DNA of 64,000 nt from an uncultured Alphaproteobacteria bacterium (GCA_903837555.1 CAILUV010000074.1:56433-120432), one strand, 5' to 3'; shown: positions 46,183 to 57,581, counted from the stretch's first letter. Notes: a model not told the origin generated them from the letters alone. Program-made: numbers and translations.

Positions 46183-46563
46183 CTATGTGGCGCGGAAATG
46201 CCCGATCCAGCTCTGGAAATTGCGGGCCAGTTTTTCGCGTCCTGCCGGCGTCGCGGACTGGAACATGCCGGCGATCTGCTCGCGAAGACCTTGGGAATCC
46301 GCCCAGATTTTTTCGGCCTTGGGCTCGATCGCGCCACGCAGCGGCTTGAGGACTTCCTGTTCCAGCCGCTTGGGCCCGATCAGAACCACGGCAAGGGCCG
46401 CCAGGCCGACGGCGCCGACCGTGACATAGGCGGCTTTGGCCGGGCGGCTGAGGGCCAAGCGGGCGGCAACGGTCAGCAAAGACGGGACGGTGACGGAATG
46501 TCGGGCTTTTTCCACCGCCCGGACGGCCCGGCGACGAGGTTTGAGGGTGGCGCGAGCGACCAT
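46183..46563 (-). CDS. Small basic protein with one membrane span, unknown function
   Basis: The 126-residue product starts at the ATG at 46563 with GGAG six bases upstream. It has an Arg/Lys-rich N-terminus (LKPRRRAVRAVEKARHS), one hydrophobic segment (about 45-65: AAYVTVGAVGLAALAVVLIG) and a soluble amphipathic C-terminus. I do not recognise a family. The inside-positive N-terminus suggests an inner-membrane anchor with the C-terminus outside. It precedes the acyl synthetase gene by 46 bases and could be in its operon. Confidence 0.65.
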   Translation of the reverse strand: MVARATLKPRRRAVRAVEKARHSVTVPSLLTVAARLALSRPAKAAYVTVGAVGLAALAVVLIGPKRLEQEVLKPLRGAIEPKAEKIWADSQGLREQIAGMFQSATPAGREKLARNFQSWIGHFRAT

Positions 46564-46661
46564 GTTGGTCTCCAAATAGGTTCCGTAAGGCCAACGCACA
46601 ATAAGTCGATCCAGTTCAATGCGATCGGGGCTTTAGGACATAAATCCTTGAGGGACGCGCC

Positions 46662-47960
46662 ATGACCCACTCACGCCGCCACTGGATGATGACGATGGGC
46701 CTGGGCATGGCCGGGTTGCTGGCAGCCGAACGCGCCCCGGTGAGCGCCCAGCCGCTCAACAATGCCCGCGCCATGGTCAGCCCGCGGGATGCCATCAAGA
46801 TCACCCGGCTGGAGATCATTCCGGTCCATTCGCTGCGCACCATCTTCGTCAAGATGCACACCGATGCCGGCATCATCGGGATCGGCGAGGGCACGGTGGA
46901 GGGGCGCATCAGCACGGTGATGGCGGCGATCAAGGAACTGGAGCCGTATCTTGTCGGCAAAGACCCGCGCCAGCCCGCGCATCACTGGCAGGCGATTTAT
47001 CGCCACGCTTTTTATCGCGGCGACATTGTGCTCACCAGCGCGCTATCGGCGGTGGACATCGCCATGTGGGACATCAAGGGCAAGGCGCTGGGCACGCCGG
47101 TCTATGACCTTTTGGGCGGGCCCAGCCGCGACCGCATCCGCGTTTATGGCCAAGCCGAAAGCGTGGAAGAGGCCAAGAAGGTGCTGGCAGAAGGGTACAC
47201 GTCGCTCAAGACCAGCGTCAGTCGCAGCCGCGGGCGGCTGTCGCGCTATTCGGAAAATCCGGACTTCATCCAGGGCTTCGTCGAAAAGGTCGAAGCCATC
47301 CGCAATCTGGTCGGCCCCAAGGTGGATCTGGGCATCGAGATGCATGCCGATCACCAGCCGCAGGTGGCGATGGTGATCATCAAGGCGATGGAGAAACTCC
47401 AGCCCTGGTGGTTTGAAGAACCGATCCAGCACCAGAACCTGCCGCTGATGGCCGAGATGGCGAAGAAGACGCATATTCCCTTCGCCACCGGGGAACGGAT
47501 GGTCAGCAAGTATCAGTTTCGCGAGTTGCTGCAGGCGGGAGCAGCCTCGATCCTGCAGCCAGACATCACCCATTGCGGCGGCATCACCGAGCTGAAGGCG
47601 ATCGCGACGCTGGGAGACGCCTATTATGCGGCCATGATGCCCCATGCCCGAGAAGGCATCGTGGGCGCGGTGGCCTCGATGCATGTCTGCGCGGCGATCC
47701 CCAACTTCCTGGCGCACGAACTGCCCAGCCTGCAGGCGGCTGTGGGACGGCCCGATGTCCAGCGCAGCTATCTCGGCAAAAGCTACATCAAGAAGCCGCT
47801 GACCATGACCGAAGGTCATGTCGTGCTGGCGGGCAATTTCGATGGCCCCGGCCTGGGGATCGAGCTGGACAACAACCTGATCGACAATGAGCGCGGCGTG
47901 CCCGAATGGGAGTTTCCGGAAATGTGGGACAGCTTCGACGGTTCGGTCCGGGACCATTAG
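46662..47960 (+). CDS. Enolase-superfamily dehydratase (MR/MLE type) with Tat-like signal
   Basis: The 432-residue protein has an enolase-superfamily fold: N-terminal cap (ITRLEIIPVHSLRTIFVKM), SAVDIAMWDIKGKALGTPVYDLLGG, then barrel motifs LGIEMHADHQP, PWWFEEPIQHQN, FATGERMVSKYQF and LQPDITHCGGITELK. It is nearest to D-galactonate/mandelate-racemase-type acid-sugar dehydratases. Unusually, it begins THSRRHWMMTMGLGMAGLLAA with S-R-R-x-W resembling a twin-arginine signal, and APVSAQ as cleavage site. Export of such an enzyme suggests periplasmic sugar-acid metabolism. GAGGGA lies before the ATG. No sugar operon surrounds it. Confidence 0.83.
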   Translation: MTHSRRHWMMTMGLGMAGLLAAERAPVSAQPLNNARAMVSPRDAIKITRLEIIPVHSLRTIFVKMHTDAGIIGIGEGTVEGRISTVMAAIKELEPYLVGKDPRQPAHHWQAIYRHAFYRGDIVLTSALSAVDIAMWDIKGKALGTPVYDLLGGPSRDRIRVYGQAESVEEAKKVLAEGYTSLKTSVSRSRGRLSRYSENPDFIQGFVEKVEAIRNLVGPKVDLGIEMHADHQPQVAMVIIKAMEKLQPWWFEEPIQHQNLPLMAEMAKKTHIPFATGERMVSKYQFRELLQAGAASILQPDITHCGGITELKAIATLGDAYYAAMMPHAREGIVGAVASMHVCAAIPNFLAHELPSLQAAVGRPDVQRSYLGKSYIKKPLTMTEGHVVLAGNFDGPGLGIELDNNLIDNERGVPEWEFPEMWDSFDGSVRDH

Positions 47961-48040
47961 GTGACTATTCCGGGGGTGCAGGGCTGCCCGGCTGACCAGG
48001 GTTGATGATTTTCAAGGATTTGGCGGCTATATCTGGGGCC

Positions 48041-48997
48041 ATGACCACCGTCATCGACACCGTTTCCAAGGCGCGCCACCCGGAAAAGGCCCACCGTCCG
48101 GACAACGACATCCAGCGCAAGCCGGACTGGATTCGCGTCAAGGCGCCGGTGTCCAGGGAATATGTGGCGACGCGCGAAGTGGTGCGCGCCAACAATCTGA
48201 AGACGGTGTGCGAGGAAGCGGCTTGCCCGAATATCGGGGAGTGCTGGACCAAGCGCCACGCCACCATGATGATCATGGGCGACACCTGCACCCGCGCCTG
48301 CGCCTTCTGCAATGTGAAGACCGGCCTGCCGGCGCCGCTCGATACCGATGAGCCCGCCAATGTTGCCAATGGCGTCAAGACCCTGGGCCTGGCGCATGTG
48401 GTGATCACGTCGGTGGATCGCGATGACCTTCCTGATGGCGGGGCGGAGCATTTCGCGCGCGTGATCAACGCCATCCATGCCACCAGCCCCGGCACATCGG
48501 TCGAAGTGCTGACGCCCGACTTCCTGCGCAAGGATGGCGCGATTGAAGTCCTGATGGCGGCGCAACCTGAAGTGTTCAACCACAATCTGGAAACCGTGCC
48601 GAGGCTGTATCTCAAGATTCGCCCCGGCGCGCGCTACTTCACCTCGCTGCGCCTGTTGGAGCGGGCCAAGGAATTGATGCCGACCGGCTTCACCAAGTCC
48701 GGCCTGATGGTGGGCTTAGGCGAAACGCGCGAGGAGATCATGCAAGTGATGGACGATCTGCGCGCTGCCAAGGTCGATTTCCTCACCATCGGCCAGTATC
48801 TGCAGCCGACAAAAAAGCACGCTAAGCTGGAACGCTTCTGGACGCCGGAGGAATTTGCCAGCCTCGAAAGCATCGCCCGCGCCAAGGGATTTTTGATGGT
48901 GTCGGCGTCGCCGCTGACACGCTCCTCCTATCACGCCGACAGCGACTTCGCGGAACTGAAGGCTGCGCGCCTCAGCCAGCAGGCCGCCAGGGCGTGA
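48041..48997 (+). CDS. lipA: Lipoyl synthase
   Basis: LipA inserts two sulfurs into octanoyl-carrier protein domains. The 318-residue radical SAM enzyme has the CTRACAFC motif for the SAM cluster and the auxiliary cluster cysteines in [12 protein letters not shown]; the third conserved feature RSSYHAD lies near the end. From the ATG at 48041 (GGGG upstream) it starts [20 protein letters not shown]. Its TGA overlaps the GTG of a COQ10/RatA gene, a standard alphaproteobacterial partner. Confidence 0.97.
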   Translation: MTTVIDTVSKARHPEKAHRPDNDIQRKPDWIRVKAPVSREYVATREVVRANNLKTVCEEAACPNIGECWTKRHATMMIMGDTCTRACAFCNVKTGLPAPLDTDEPANVANGVKTLGLAHVVITSVDRDDLPDGGAEHFARVINAIHATSPGTSVEVLTPDFLRKDGAIEVLMAAQPEVFNHNLETVPRLYLKIRPGARYFTSLRLLERAKELMPTGFTKSGLMVGLGETREEIMQVMDDLRAAKVDFLTIGQYLQPTKKHAKLERFWTPEEFASLESIARAKGFLMVSASPLTRSSYHADSDFAELKAARLSQQAARA

Positions 48998-49437
48998 TTT
49001 CCCACCGCGAGACCCGCTTCGTCCCTTATCCGGCGGAGCTGATGTATGCGGTCGTATCCGACGTCGAGAAATATCCGCAGTTTTTGCCCTGGGTCGTCGC
49101 GTTGCGCGTGCTGTCGCGCGGCGATAACCGGCTGATGGCGGAAATGGCGGTGGGCTACGGTGCCCTGCGCGAACGCTATACCAGTCAGGTCATTCTCGAT
49201 CCGGTGGAGCGCCGGGTGGATGTTTCCCAGACCAGCGGGCCGTTCAAGGTTCTGGAAAATCATTGGCACTTCACGCCGAACGGCGAGGGCTGCGACATCG
49301 CTTTCTCGATCCAGTTCGAATTCAAGAGCCGCTTGCTGCACAGCATGGCAGGCGCCAAATTCGAAAAGGCGATGCTGAAAATGACCGACGCCTTCGAGGC
49401 GCGGGCCAAGAACATAAAAGAGGGGAACACCGCATGA
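48994..49437 (+). CDS. SRPBCC COQ10/RatA-family protein
   Basis: The 147-residue protein is a START-like COQ10 domain: [41 protein letters not shown], and [16 protein letters not shown]. Such proteins bind ubiquinone or its precursors (COQ10), while E. coli RatA is reported as a ribosome-associated factor. Here the ubiquinone-binding role is more likely. It uses GTG at 48994, overlapping the lipA stop, so the two are coupled. Its own stop overlaps the next gene start (ATGA). Confidence 0.88.
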   Translation: MISHRETRFVPYPAELMYAVVSDVEKYPQFLPWVVALRVLSRGDNRLMAEMAVGYGALRERYTSQVILDPVERRVDVSQTSGPFKVLENHWHFTPNGEGCDIAFSIQFEFKSRLLHSMAGAKFEKAMLKMTDAFEARAKNIKEGNTA

Positions 49438-50318
49438 AAAGAATGCTTCTGATCGCCGCGCTGCTGCTGGCGACACCGGTTCAGGCCCAGGAAAAAGCAA
49501 GCAAGACCCTGTTCGTCGGCAACAGCTTTACCTTCGGCGCGGGGTCGCCCGCGCATCGTTATAAGGCCGAAACCGTCACCGACCTCAACGGTCCCGATGC
49601 AAAAGGCAAGCGCGTCGGTGGCGTGCCCGCGATCTTCAAGTCTTTCACCCAGCAGGCGGGCCTTGCTTATGACGTCAGCGTCGAAACCGTGGGCGGCAAG
49701 GGGCTGGATTTCCATTACGCCGAAAAGCGCGCGCTGATCGACAAGCCCTGGGACGTGGTGGTGATGCACGGCTATTCCACGCTGGATCAGGCCAATCCCG
49801 GCAATCCGGCGCTACTAGTGTCGTCGGCCAAACAGATCACCGACATGTTCCGCGCCCGGAATGCGAAAGCCGATATCTGGCTGACCGCCACCTGGAGCCG
49901 CGCAGACCAGACCTATCCGCCTGCCAAGCCCTGGACCGGCAAACCGATCACCCAGATGGGCATCGATGTGGCGGCCGGGTACGCGCTGGCCGCGCGGAAC
50001 GCCAAGGCGACCGGCGTGGTACCGGTGGGCCTGGCCTGGAATCGCGCCTTTGCCGCGGGCGTGGCCGACGACAATCCCTATGACGGCATCGCGCCCGGCA
50101 AGGTCGATCTGTGGACGCATGACCATTATCACGGCAGCGTCTATGGCTATTACCTGGAAGCGCTGCTCGTGTTCGGGCGGGTGACGGGCAAGGATCCGCT
50201 ATCGCTGGGCGAGAACGAAACGGTGGCGGACGATATGGGCTTTTCCAAAGCGCAGACAAAGGCGTTGCAGCAGGTCGCGCACGACCAGCTCGCAGCGTCA
50301 AACAAACTCGGACAGTAG
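49434..50318 (+). CDS. Exported SGNH/GDSL-like hydrolase
   Basis: The 294-residue product has a signal peptide ([19 protein letters not shown]). The body begins TLFVGNSFTFGAGSPAHR, where GNS(F) looks like block I of SGNH hydrolases (GxS-type), WDVVVMHGYSTLD fits block III, and VDLWTHDHYHGSVYGYYLEAL ends with D and H in block-V-like spacing. It may act on esterified carbohydrates or lipids in the periplasm. Substrate is unknown and the fold call rests on motifs only. It starts on the stop of the COQ10 gene, yet its role is likely unrelated. The last 21 bases overlap cinA. Confidence 0.62.
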   Translation: MKRMLLIAALLLATPVQAQEKASKTLFVGNSFTFGAGSPAHRYKAETVTDLNGPDAKGKRVGGVPAIFKSFTQQAGLAYDVSVETVGGKGLDFHYAEKRALIDKPWDVVVMHGYSTLDQANPGNPALLVSSAKQITDMFRARNAKADIWLTATWSRADQTYPPAKPWTGKPITQMGIDVAAGYALAARNAKATGVVPVGLAWNRAFAAGVADDNPYDGIAPGKVDLWTHDHYHGSVYGYYLEALLVFGRVTGKDPLSLGENETVADDMGFSKAQTKALQQVAHDQLAASNKLGQ

Positions 50319-50789
50319 CGTCATCGCCGCATCCAGCGTCGCCAGACGCACTTCGGTGCGGCCGATATCGCCGAATTCGAAAACGCGATGCGTCACAGCG
50401 CCGTCCTTGCGGGCGATGGCGACATGGACGAGGCCAATCGGTTTGGTTTCCGTCGCGCCGCCCGGACCGGCGATGCCGGTGACCGCGATGACCAGGTCGG
50501 CACGGGAATGTGCGAGGGTGCCCTGTGCCATGGCCAGCGCGACCTCTTGCGAAACCGCGCCATGGGTTTCCAGCAGTGCCGTGCTCACGCCGAGCAATTC
50601 GTGCTTGGCGTCGTTGGAATAGGTGACGAAGCCGCGCTCGAATACGTCGGACGAGCCCGCAATCTCCGTGAACAGACCGGCGAGAAGCCCGCCGGTGCAG
50701 CTTTCGGCGGTTGCCAGCTTCAGGCTTTTGGCACGCAGCTCTCCCACCAGGGTAAAGGCGCGTGCGCGCAGTTCACTGGAAAAAATCAT
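50298..50789 (-). CDS. cinA: CinA-family nicotinamide-nucleotide amidohydrolase
   Basis: The 163-residue protein is the short, amidase-only form of CinA: LKLATAESCTGGLLAGLFTEIAGSSDVFERGFVTYSN and LVIAVTGIAGPGGATETKPIGLVHVAI. It deamidates nicotinamide mononucleotide to nicotinate mononucleotide in NAD recycling. The TAESCTGG motif holds the catalytic Ser. It overlaps pgpA (ATGA) and is in a minus-strand run ispDF-pgpA-cinA that is conserved in alphaproteobacteria. Confidence 0.9.
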   Translation of the reverse strand: MIFSSELRARAFTLVGELRAKSLKLATAESCTGGLLAGLFTEIAGSSDVFERGFVTYSNDAKHELLGVSTALLETHGAVSQEVALAMAQGTLAHSRADLVIAVTGIAGPGGATETKPIGLVHVAIARKDGAVTHRVFEFGDIGRTEVRLATLDAAMTLLSEFV

Positions 50790-51265
50790 AACGGCACTTC
50801 CATGCGCATCACAATGACGACAATTCCGGCCATCAGTCCCGCCAGCATGTCATCAGCCATCACGCCAAAGCCACCTTCCAGCTTCTGATCGGCCCAGGAT
50901 ACCGGCCAGGGTTTCCAGATGTCGAACAACCGGAACAGGACAAATGCCAGCGCAAAGGCGGGCAGGAACAAAGCGCCGGTGCCGGCAAGCGGCAGGACGG
51001 CGAAAGCGCAGGCCAGCCATTGCCCGGCCAGCTCGTCGATCACGCATTCGGACGGGTCTTCACAGCCGTTGGCGCGGACATGGTCGCCGCACGCCCACAC
51101 ACCAACGCCAAATGCCAGAAAGCTGGCGGCGAACAGCGCGATGCTTCCGCCCTGCGAAGCGATCAGGAATGCCAGCGGCACCGCAACCGCACTCATGACC
51201 GTGCCGGGTGCTATCTTGAAATAGCCGATGCCCAACACCGACGCGATGACGGTGGAAGCCCTCAC
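50786..51265 (-). CDS. pgpA: Phosphatidylglycerophosphatase A
   Basis: PgpA dephosphorylates phosphatidylglycerol phosphate in phospholipid synthesis. The 159-residue membrane protein has LGIGYFKIAPGTVMSAVA, ECVIDELAGQWLA and RLFDIWKPWPVSWADQKLEGGFGVMADDMLAGLMAG, the last two being the family hallmarks. It starts with GTG at 51265, overlapping the ispDF TGA; the longer open frame upstream is out-of-frame ispDF sequence. About four membrane spans are predicted. Confidence 0.93.
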   Translation of the reverse strand: MRASTVIASVLGIGYFKIAPGTVMSAVAVPLAFLIASQGGSIALFAASFLAFGVGVWACGDHVRANGCEDPSECVIDELAGQWLACAFAVLPLAGTGALFLPAFALAFVLFRLFDIWKPWPVSWADQKLEGGFGVMADDMLAGLMAGIVVIVMRMEVPL

Positions 51266-52395
51266 AGCTTGACGGTCGCAATCGCCTGGGCCGCGATGCC
51301 TTCGCGGCGGCCGGTAAAGCCCAGGCCTTCGGTGGTCGTCGCCTTCACGCTGACGCGCGAAACGTCGATTTTCAGAATCTCCGCGACCCTGGCTTTCATC
51401 GCATCGCGGTGCGGCCCGACCTTGGGCCGCTCGCAGATCAGCGTGACATCGACATGGTTGATGACGCCGCCCTTGTCCCGCACCAGCGCTGCGGCATGGT
51501 CGAGGAATTTCCACGAGGCCGCGCCGCGCCAACGTTCGTCGGTCGGCGGAAAGTGTTGGCCGATATCGCCTTCGCCGATGCAGCCCAAAAGCGCGTCGGT
51601 GATGGCATGCAGGCCGACATCGGCGTCGCTATGACCTTCCAGGCCGTGGCTGTGGGGCACTTTCAACCCGCACAGCCAGATGTGATCGCCGTCGGTGAAT
51701 TTGTGCACGTCATAGCCGGTGGCGGTGCGCACATCGCCCGCGCCGATCAAGCTTTGGGCCAATGCGAAATCTTCCTTCCGGGTCACTTTGATGTTCTTCT
51801 CTTCGCCTTCGACCATTTCCACTTTCAAGCCCGCCAGTTCGGCCAGCGCGACATCGTCGGTTACGTCCTGCGCCGCATGGGCGTGATGTGCTGCCGCGAT
51901 CTTGGCATAGACAAAGCCTTGCGGGGTTTGGGCGCGGTAAAGATTTTCGCGCGGCACGATGGTCCAGCGGCCGTCATCGCCGCGCCGGCGCAGCGTGTCG
52001 GCAGCGGCCACCATGGGCAATGCGCCATCGGCGCCGGCTTCCAGCGCCGCGACCACATCGTTGATGGTCTTGCGCGAGATCAGCGGGCGGGCCGCGTCAT
52101 GGATCAGCACGAAGTCCGGCGGGTCATTGGCCAGGGCATCGAGGCCGCGCCGCACGGATTCCTGCCGGGTCGCGCCGCCGGGGACGGGGCGGGGCAGGTC
52201 CAGGCCCGCCAGCGCCCTGGCGGCCAGTTCTTCCTGGCCCGGGCCGATCACGACCTGCACGGGCAGTCCGTCAAACGCCCGCACCGTCCGGCGCAGCATC
52301 GGCTGGCCAGCCAGGGGCTCATATTGCTTGGGGAGTTCCGTCCCCGCGCGCTCGCCTTTTCCGGCGGCAACGATCAGGACGGCGAGGCGGGCCAT
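51262..52395 (-). CDS. ispDF: Bifunctional IspD-IspF enzyme of the MEP pathway
   Basis: The 377-residue protein fuses two activities: IspD (MEP cytidylyltransferase, residues 1 to about 220, with VLIVAAGKGERAG and VLIHDAARPLI) and IspF (MECDP synthase, about 222 to the end, with GYDVHKF, GHSDADVGLHAITDALLG and the C-terminal TEGLGFTGRREGIAAQA). Such fusions are common in alphaproteobacteria. I start at the ATG at 52395 (MARLAVLIVAAGK); an ATG at 52410 adds five residues. It is divergent from ntrB. Confidence 0.96.
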   Translation of the reverse strand: MARLAVLIVAAGKGERAGTELPKQYEPLAGQPMLRRTVRAFDGLPVQVVIGPGQEELAARALAGLDLPRPVPGGATRQESVRRGLDALANDPPDFVLIHDAARPLISRKTINDVVAALEAGADGALPMVAAADTLRRRGDDGRWTIVPRENLYRAQTPQGFVYAKIAAAHHAHAAQDVTDDVALAELAGLKVEMVEGEEKNIKVTRKEDFALAQSLIGAGDVRTATGYDVHKFTDGDHIWLCGLKVPHSHGLEGHSDADVGLHAITDALLGCIGEGDIGQHFPPTDERWRGAASWKFLDHAAALVRDKGGVINHVDVTLICERPKVGPHRDAMKARVAEILKIDVSRVSVKATTTEGLGFTGRREGIAAQAIATVKL

Positions 52396-52455
52396 AGGCG
52401 TTCCGGGCAAAAATCCGTCTTCTGCCTAACATTCCCAGTGAGCAACTGCGATAAA

Positions 52456-52484
52456 TTGTTGCGAAGCCCAGATTTGCCTATATT
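52456..52484 (+). promoter_or_regulatory. Candidate ntrBC promoter
   Basis: TTGTTG (52456-52461) and TATATT (52479-52484) are 17 bases apart in an AT-rich gap, about 40 bases before the ntrB start. An inverted repeat gcaac (52442-52446) / gttgc (52458-52462) overlaps the -35 and could be an operator. Confidence 0.4.
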
Positions 52485-52523
52485 ATCGACACAGGATTTC
52501 ATTGCATAAACAATAGGCACAAA

Positions 52524-53635
52524 TTGGCCGGTATTCTCCAGCAGTTACGGACGGCGCCCTTTGAACCAACCGGTTCCGGCACTATCGCCAATGCGCTGCC
52601 CATGCCCATCATGTTGCTAAGCAGCAAAATGGAAGTGCTGTACGCCAATCCCGCCGCCGAGCAATTCTTCGACACCGGGCTGACCATTCTGCGCAAGCAG
52701 ACTTTGTCCGACCTTTTGGCGCAGCATTCGCCGCTGTTTCAGTTGGTGGAGCAGGCGGCCGCGCGCAATGCCTCGGCCGCCGAGCGCGACATCGATCTTT
52801 CCACCCCGCGCCATGGCGAACGCGTCGCCGATGTGACGGTGACGCCGGTGCCCGATCCCGAAGGCGCCATGCTGCTGACCTTTCAGGAACGCAGCCTGGC
52901 CCAGCGCATGGATCGCCAGTTGATGTCGCGCAGCGCGGTGCGCTCGATGCACGGCATGGCCGCGGTGCTGGCGCATGAGATCAAGAATCCGCTGGCCGGC
53001 ATTCGTGGCGCCGCGCAGTTGATTGAAGAAGCGCTGGCCCCCAGCGAACGGGAAATGACCCAGCTCATCATCGCGGAGTCCGATCGTATCCGCGGGCTGA
53101 TCGATCGCATGGAAAGCTTCGGCGATACGCGCGCCTTCGCGCGCCATCCCGTCAATATCCACGAAGTGCTGGACCGGGTGCGCAAGGTGGCGGAATCGGG
53201 TTTTGCGCGTGGCGTCACCATCATCGAGAGTTTCGACCCGTCCCTGCCGCCGGTTTCCGGCGACCGCGATCAGTTGATCCAGGTGTTCCTGAATTTGGTC
53301 CGCAACGCCTCCGACGCGCTGCCGGAAGCGGGCGGCGAGATAACTTTGACCACTGGCTATCGCCCCGGCGTGAAGTTCGGCGCCGGTCTGGCGGGCGAGC
53401 GCGTTTCGCTGCCGCTGGAAGTGACCGTGCGCGACAACGGGTCGGGCGTGCCGGCTGACCTGATGCCGCACATTTTTGATCCCTTCGTCACCACCAAGGT
53501 GCGCGGCTCCGGCCTGGGGCTGGCGCTGGTGGCCAAAATCGTCGGCGATCATGGTGGCGTGATCGAATGCGACTCCGTTCCGGGGCGCACCATGTTTCGT
53601 GTGTTGTTGCCCAAGGCGCGGGCGGAGGACATCTG

Positions 53636-53636
<1 letters not shown>
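52524..53636 (+). CDS. ntrB: Nitrogen regulation sensor kinase NtrB
   Basis: NtrB senses nitrogen status through PII and phosphorylates NtrC. The 370-residue protein has a PAS domain (about 22-120), the HisKA box [13 protein letters not shown] with phosphoacceptor H151, and the ATPase boxes [27 protein letters not shown] and GSGLGLALV. No membrane span is seen, as expected. The start is TTG at 52524 with a weak TAGG; no ATG lies in frame before residue 27. The usual dusB neighbour is absent upstream. The stop overlaps the ntrC ATG. Confidence 0.94.
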
Positions 53637-55075
<1,439 letters not shown>

Positions 55076-55089
55076 CTTCCAACGGCGCA

Positions 55090-55119
55090 GGGGCGCGAGC
55101 GACAGCGTAGCAGCGCCCC
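55090..55119. repeat. Hairpin between ntrC and ntrY
   Basis: GGGGCGC (55090-55096) pairs with GCGCCCC (55113-55119) around a 16-base loop that contains agcgacagcgta, a phrase also present in the palindromic element at 26892-26914. No T-run follows. It may be a transcript end after ntrBC or a member of a dispersed repeat family. Confidence 0.45.
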
Positions 55120-55307
55120 GAGCCCGGGACTGCCGCCACGTGCTCCGATCTTTTTTCGCCAATTCTCGAACAATCCCGCGGATTTACTGGAATTCGTCCG
55201 GAAACGCTGTGTCGGATTAGTAACGCAGCATTCTTGCAACAGTCCGTGCCTTGGCTACACTCCTGCCCTTGAACCGGGTCGGGGTGGGGCCGGTCGCAAC
55301 GGAAGAC

Positions 55308-57581
55308 ATGGCAAACGAAACAACGCTCCCGGAGCGACGCGCAAGTCTGCGCGCGGTGTCCCGGCCCTCGCAATTGGCTTTCGGCGTCGCGATCCTGGCG
55401 GTGGTGTCGGGGTGCGCCACCTATGCCCTTCTGACCGGACTGGTGCCCTACGTTCCCGATCGGGTCGGGCTGATCAGCATGCTGCTGATCAATCTGACTT
55501 TGGTCCTGTCGCTGGCGGCGCTGATCGGCTGGCGCCTGGCGCGGCTGTGGGCGACGCGCCGTTCGGGCCGGGCGGGCGCCCGGCTGCATGCGCGGCTGGT
55601 GGCCTGGTTCTCGGCGATCGCTGTCGTGCCGGTGATCCTGGTGGCCATTTTCGCGGCGGTGACGCTGAACCTGGGCCTGGACGCGATTTTCTCGGCGCCG
55701 GTGAAGAATGCGCTGGGCAACGCGGTCAGCGTTTCGCAGGTCTATATCAAGGAACACGAAGCCAGCCTGCTGGACGATATCCGCTATATCGCCGACGCGC
55801 TGCAAAGCGATCCGCGCCTGTTTGACGAACAGCGCCAGGTGCGCGCCGGCATGCTGTTCGCCAAGTTGGGCACTGTCACGCAAAGCCGCGGCCTGCAGGC
55901 CTCCTATATTCTCGACAGCAAGGGCCGCATCCTGGGCAGCACCAAGAAGCAGTCGATGAAGGATCCGCGCCCGCCCACCGAGGCCGACTTCGCCCAGGCG
56001 CGCCAAAGCATCGTGGTCGATACGCCCGACAACGGCACCGTCACCGCGCTGGTTCAGCTTCAGTCGCTGAACGACGCCTATCTGGAAGTGGTGCGCATCG
56101 TCGATCCGCAGGTGTTTGGCTATTACCAGCGCACCCGCGCGGCGGTCAGCGAGTATGACCGGCTGGACCAGAACCGCTCGCAGGTCGCGCTGGTCTTTGC
56201 GCTGCTTTATGCGGTGGTGTCTCTGGTCGTTCTGCTGGCGGCGATCTGGTCGGGCCTTTGGGCGGCCAACCGGCTGGTACGCCCCATCTCAGGCCTGATT
56301 GACGCGGCGGGCCGGGTTTCGGAAGGCGATCTCGATGCCCAGGTGCGGGTGGAACGCGACGATGACGAGCTGGCGACGCTGGGCATCGCCTTCAACCGCA
56401 TGACCCAGCAATTGTCGGCCCAGCGCGCCGACCTGCTGGCGGCCGGCAAGCTGATGGATGCCCGCCGCCGCTTCACCGAAACGGTGCTGTCTGGCGTCAG
56501 CGCGGGCGTGATCGGCATCGATCACGAAGGGCGCATCACGCTGATCAACCGCGCCGCCGCCCGGCTGCTCAATGCGTCGTCCGAAGACCTGGAGAGCAAT
56601 CACTATTCCGAAAGCGTGCCGGAACTGGCGCCGCTGATCCTGCGCACCATGTCCGAGCCGGTGGGCCGGGCAGGCGGTGAGGTGATCATCAAGCGCGCCG
56701 GTTCGCCGCGAACCCTGAGCGTGCAGGTGACCTCGGAGCGCGGCACCGCCGAAGGCTCCGTCGTCACGTTCGACGACATCACCGATCTGGTTGGGGCCCA
56801 GCGCACTGCCGCCTGGGCGGATGTCGCCCGCCGCATCGCGCATGAAATCAAGAACCCGCTGACCCCGATCCAACTATCCGCCGAACGCCTGAAGCGCAAA
56901 TATTCGAGCGAGATCGTCACCGATCCCGAAGTCTTCCAGCAGTGCACCGACACCATTGTGCGTCAGGTGGGTGACATCGGCCGCATGGTGGACGAATTCT
57001 CGTCCTTTGCGCGCATGCCCACACCGGTGATGAATCGTGAGAATGCGCAGGAACTGTTGCAGCAAGCGCTGTTCCTGCAGCGCGTCGCCAATCCGCAGAT
57101 TACCTTTTCGACCGACGCGCCCAAGGACCCGGTGCATTTCGAGGCTGACGGCCGCCTGGTCAGCCAGGCGCTGACCAATGTGCTAAAGAATGCGGGCGAA
57201 GGCATCGCCGCGCGCATCGCCAAGGGTGATGACGAGCCGGGCCGCATCAACATTGCGCTCAAACCCAATGGCGCGACCTTCGCCTTTCACGTCACCGACA
57301 ATGGCGTCGGCCTGCCGCCCGAACACAAGCACCGTCTGACCGAACCCTATGTCACCACCCGCGCCAAGGGCACGGGTCTGGGTTTGGCGATCGTGCGCAA
57401 GATCATGGAAGACCATGGCGGGGACATCACCCTGGCCGATGTCGAAGGCGAGAGCGGCGCGGAAGTCACGCTGACTTTCCCCTTCGCACAGAAAAACCTG
57501 AAGGCCCAGAACTCAGAAAAGGCCGATACTTCGGAAAAGGGAACGGAAGATGAGCAAAAACGGATCGCTGATCGCGTCTGA
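55308..57581 (+). CDS. ntrY: Nitrogen/redox sensor kinase NtrY
   Basis: The 757-residue membrane kinase has two N-terminal spans, a third after VAWFSAIAVVPVILVAIFAAV, a periplasmic sensor loop, a span near 310-335, a HAMP domain (RLVRPISGLIDAAGRVSEGD), a PAS domain and a kinase core with H512 in [12 protein letters not shown] and GTGLGLAIV. NtrY with NtrX responds to nitrogen and redox state in alphaproteobacteria. I start at the ATG at 55308 (GGAAG upstream), not the TTG at 55251. The last 32 bases overlap ntrX. Confidence 0.95.
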   Translation: MANETTLPERRASLRAVSRPSQLAFGVAILAVVSGCATYALLTGLVPYVPDRVGLISMLLINLTLVLSLAALIGWRLARLWATRRSGRAGARLHARLVAWFSAIAVVPVILVAIFAAVTLNLGLDAIFSAPVKNALGNAVSVSQVYIKEHEASLLDDIRYIADALQSDPRLFDEQRQVRAGMLFAKLGTVTQSRGLQASYILDSKGRILGSTKKQSMKDPRPPTEADFAQARQSIVVDTPDNGTVTALVQLQSLNDAYLEVVRIVDPQVFGYYQRTRAAVSEYDRLDQNRSQVALVFALLYAVVSLVVLLAAIWSGLWAANRLVRPISGLIDAAGRVSEGDLDAQVRVERDDDELATLGIAFNRMTQQLSAQRADLLAAGKLMDARRRFTETVLSGVSAGVIGIDHEGRITLINRAAARLLNASSEDLESNHYSESVPELAPLILRTMSEPVGRAGGEVIIKRAGSPRTLSVQVTSERGTAEGSVVTFDDITDLVGAQRTAAWADVARRIAHEIKNPLTPIQLSAERLKRKYSSEIVTDPEVFQQCTDTIVRQVGDIGRMVDEFSSFARMPTPVMNRENAQELLQQALFLQRVANPQITFSTDAPKDPVHFEADGRLVSQALTNVLKNAGEGIAARIAKGDDEPGRINIALKPNGATFAFHVTDNGVGLPPEHKHRLTEPYVTTRAKGTGLGLAIVRKIMEDHGGDITLADVEGESGAEVTLTFPFAQKNLKAQNSEKADTSEKGTEDEQKRIADRV

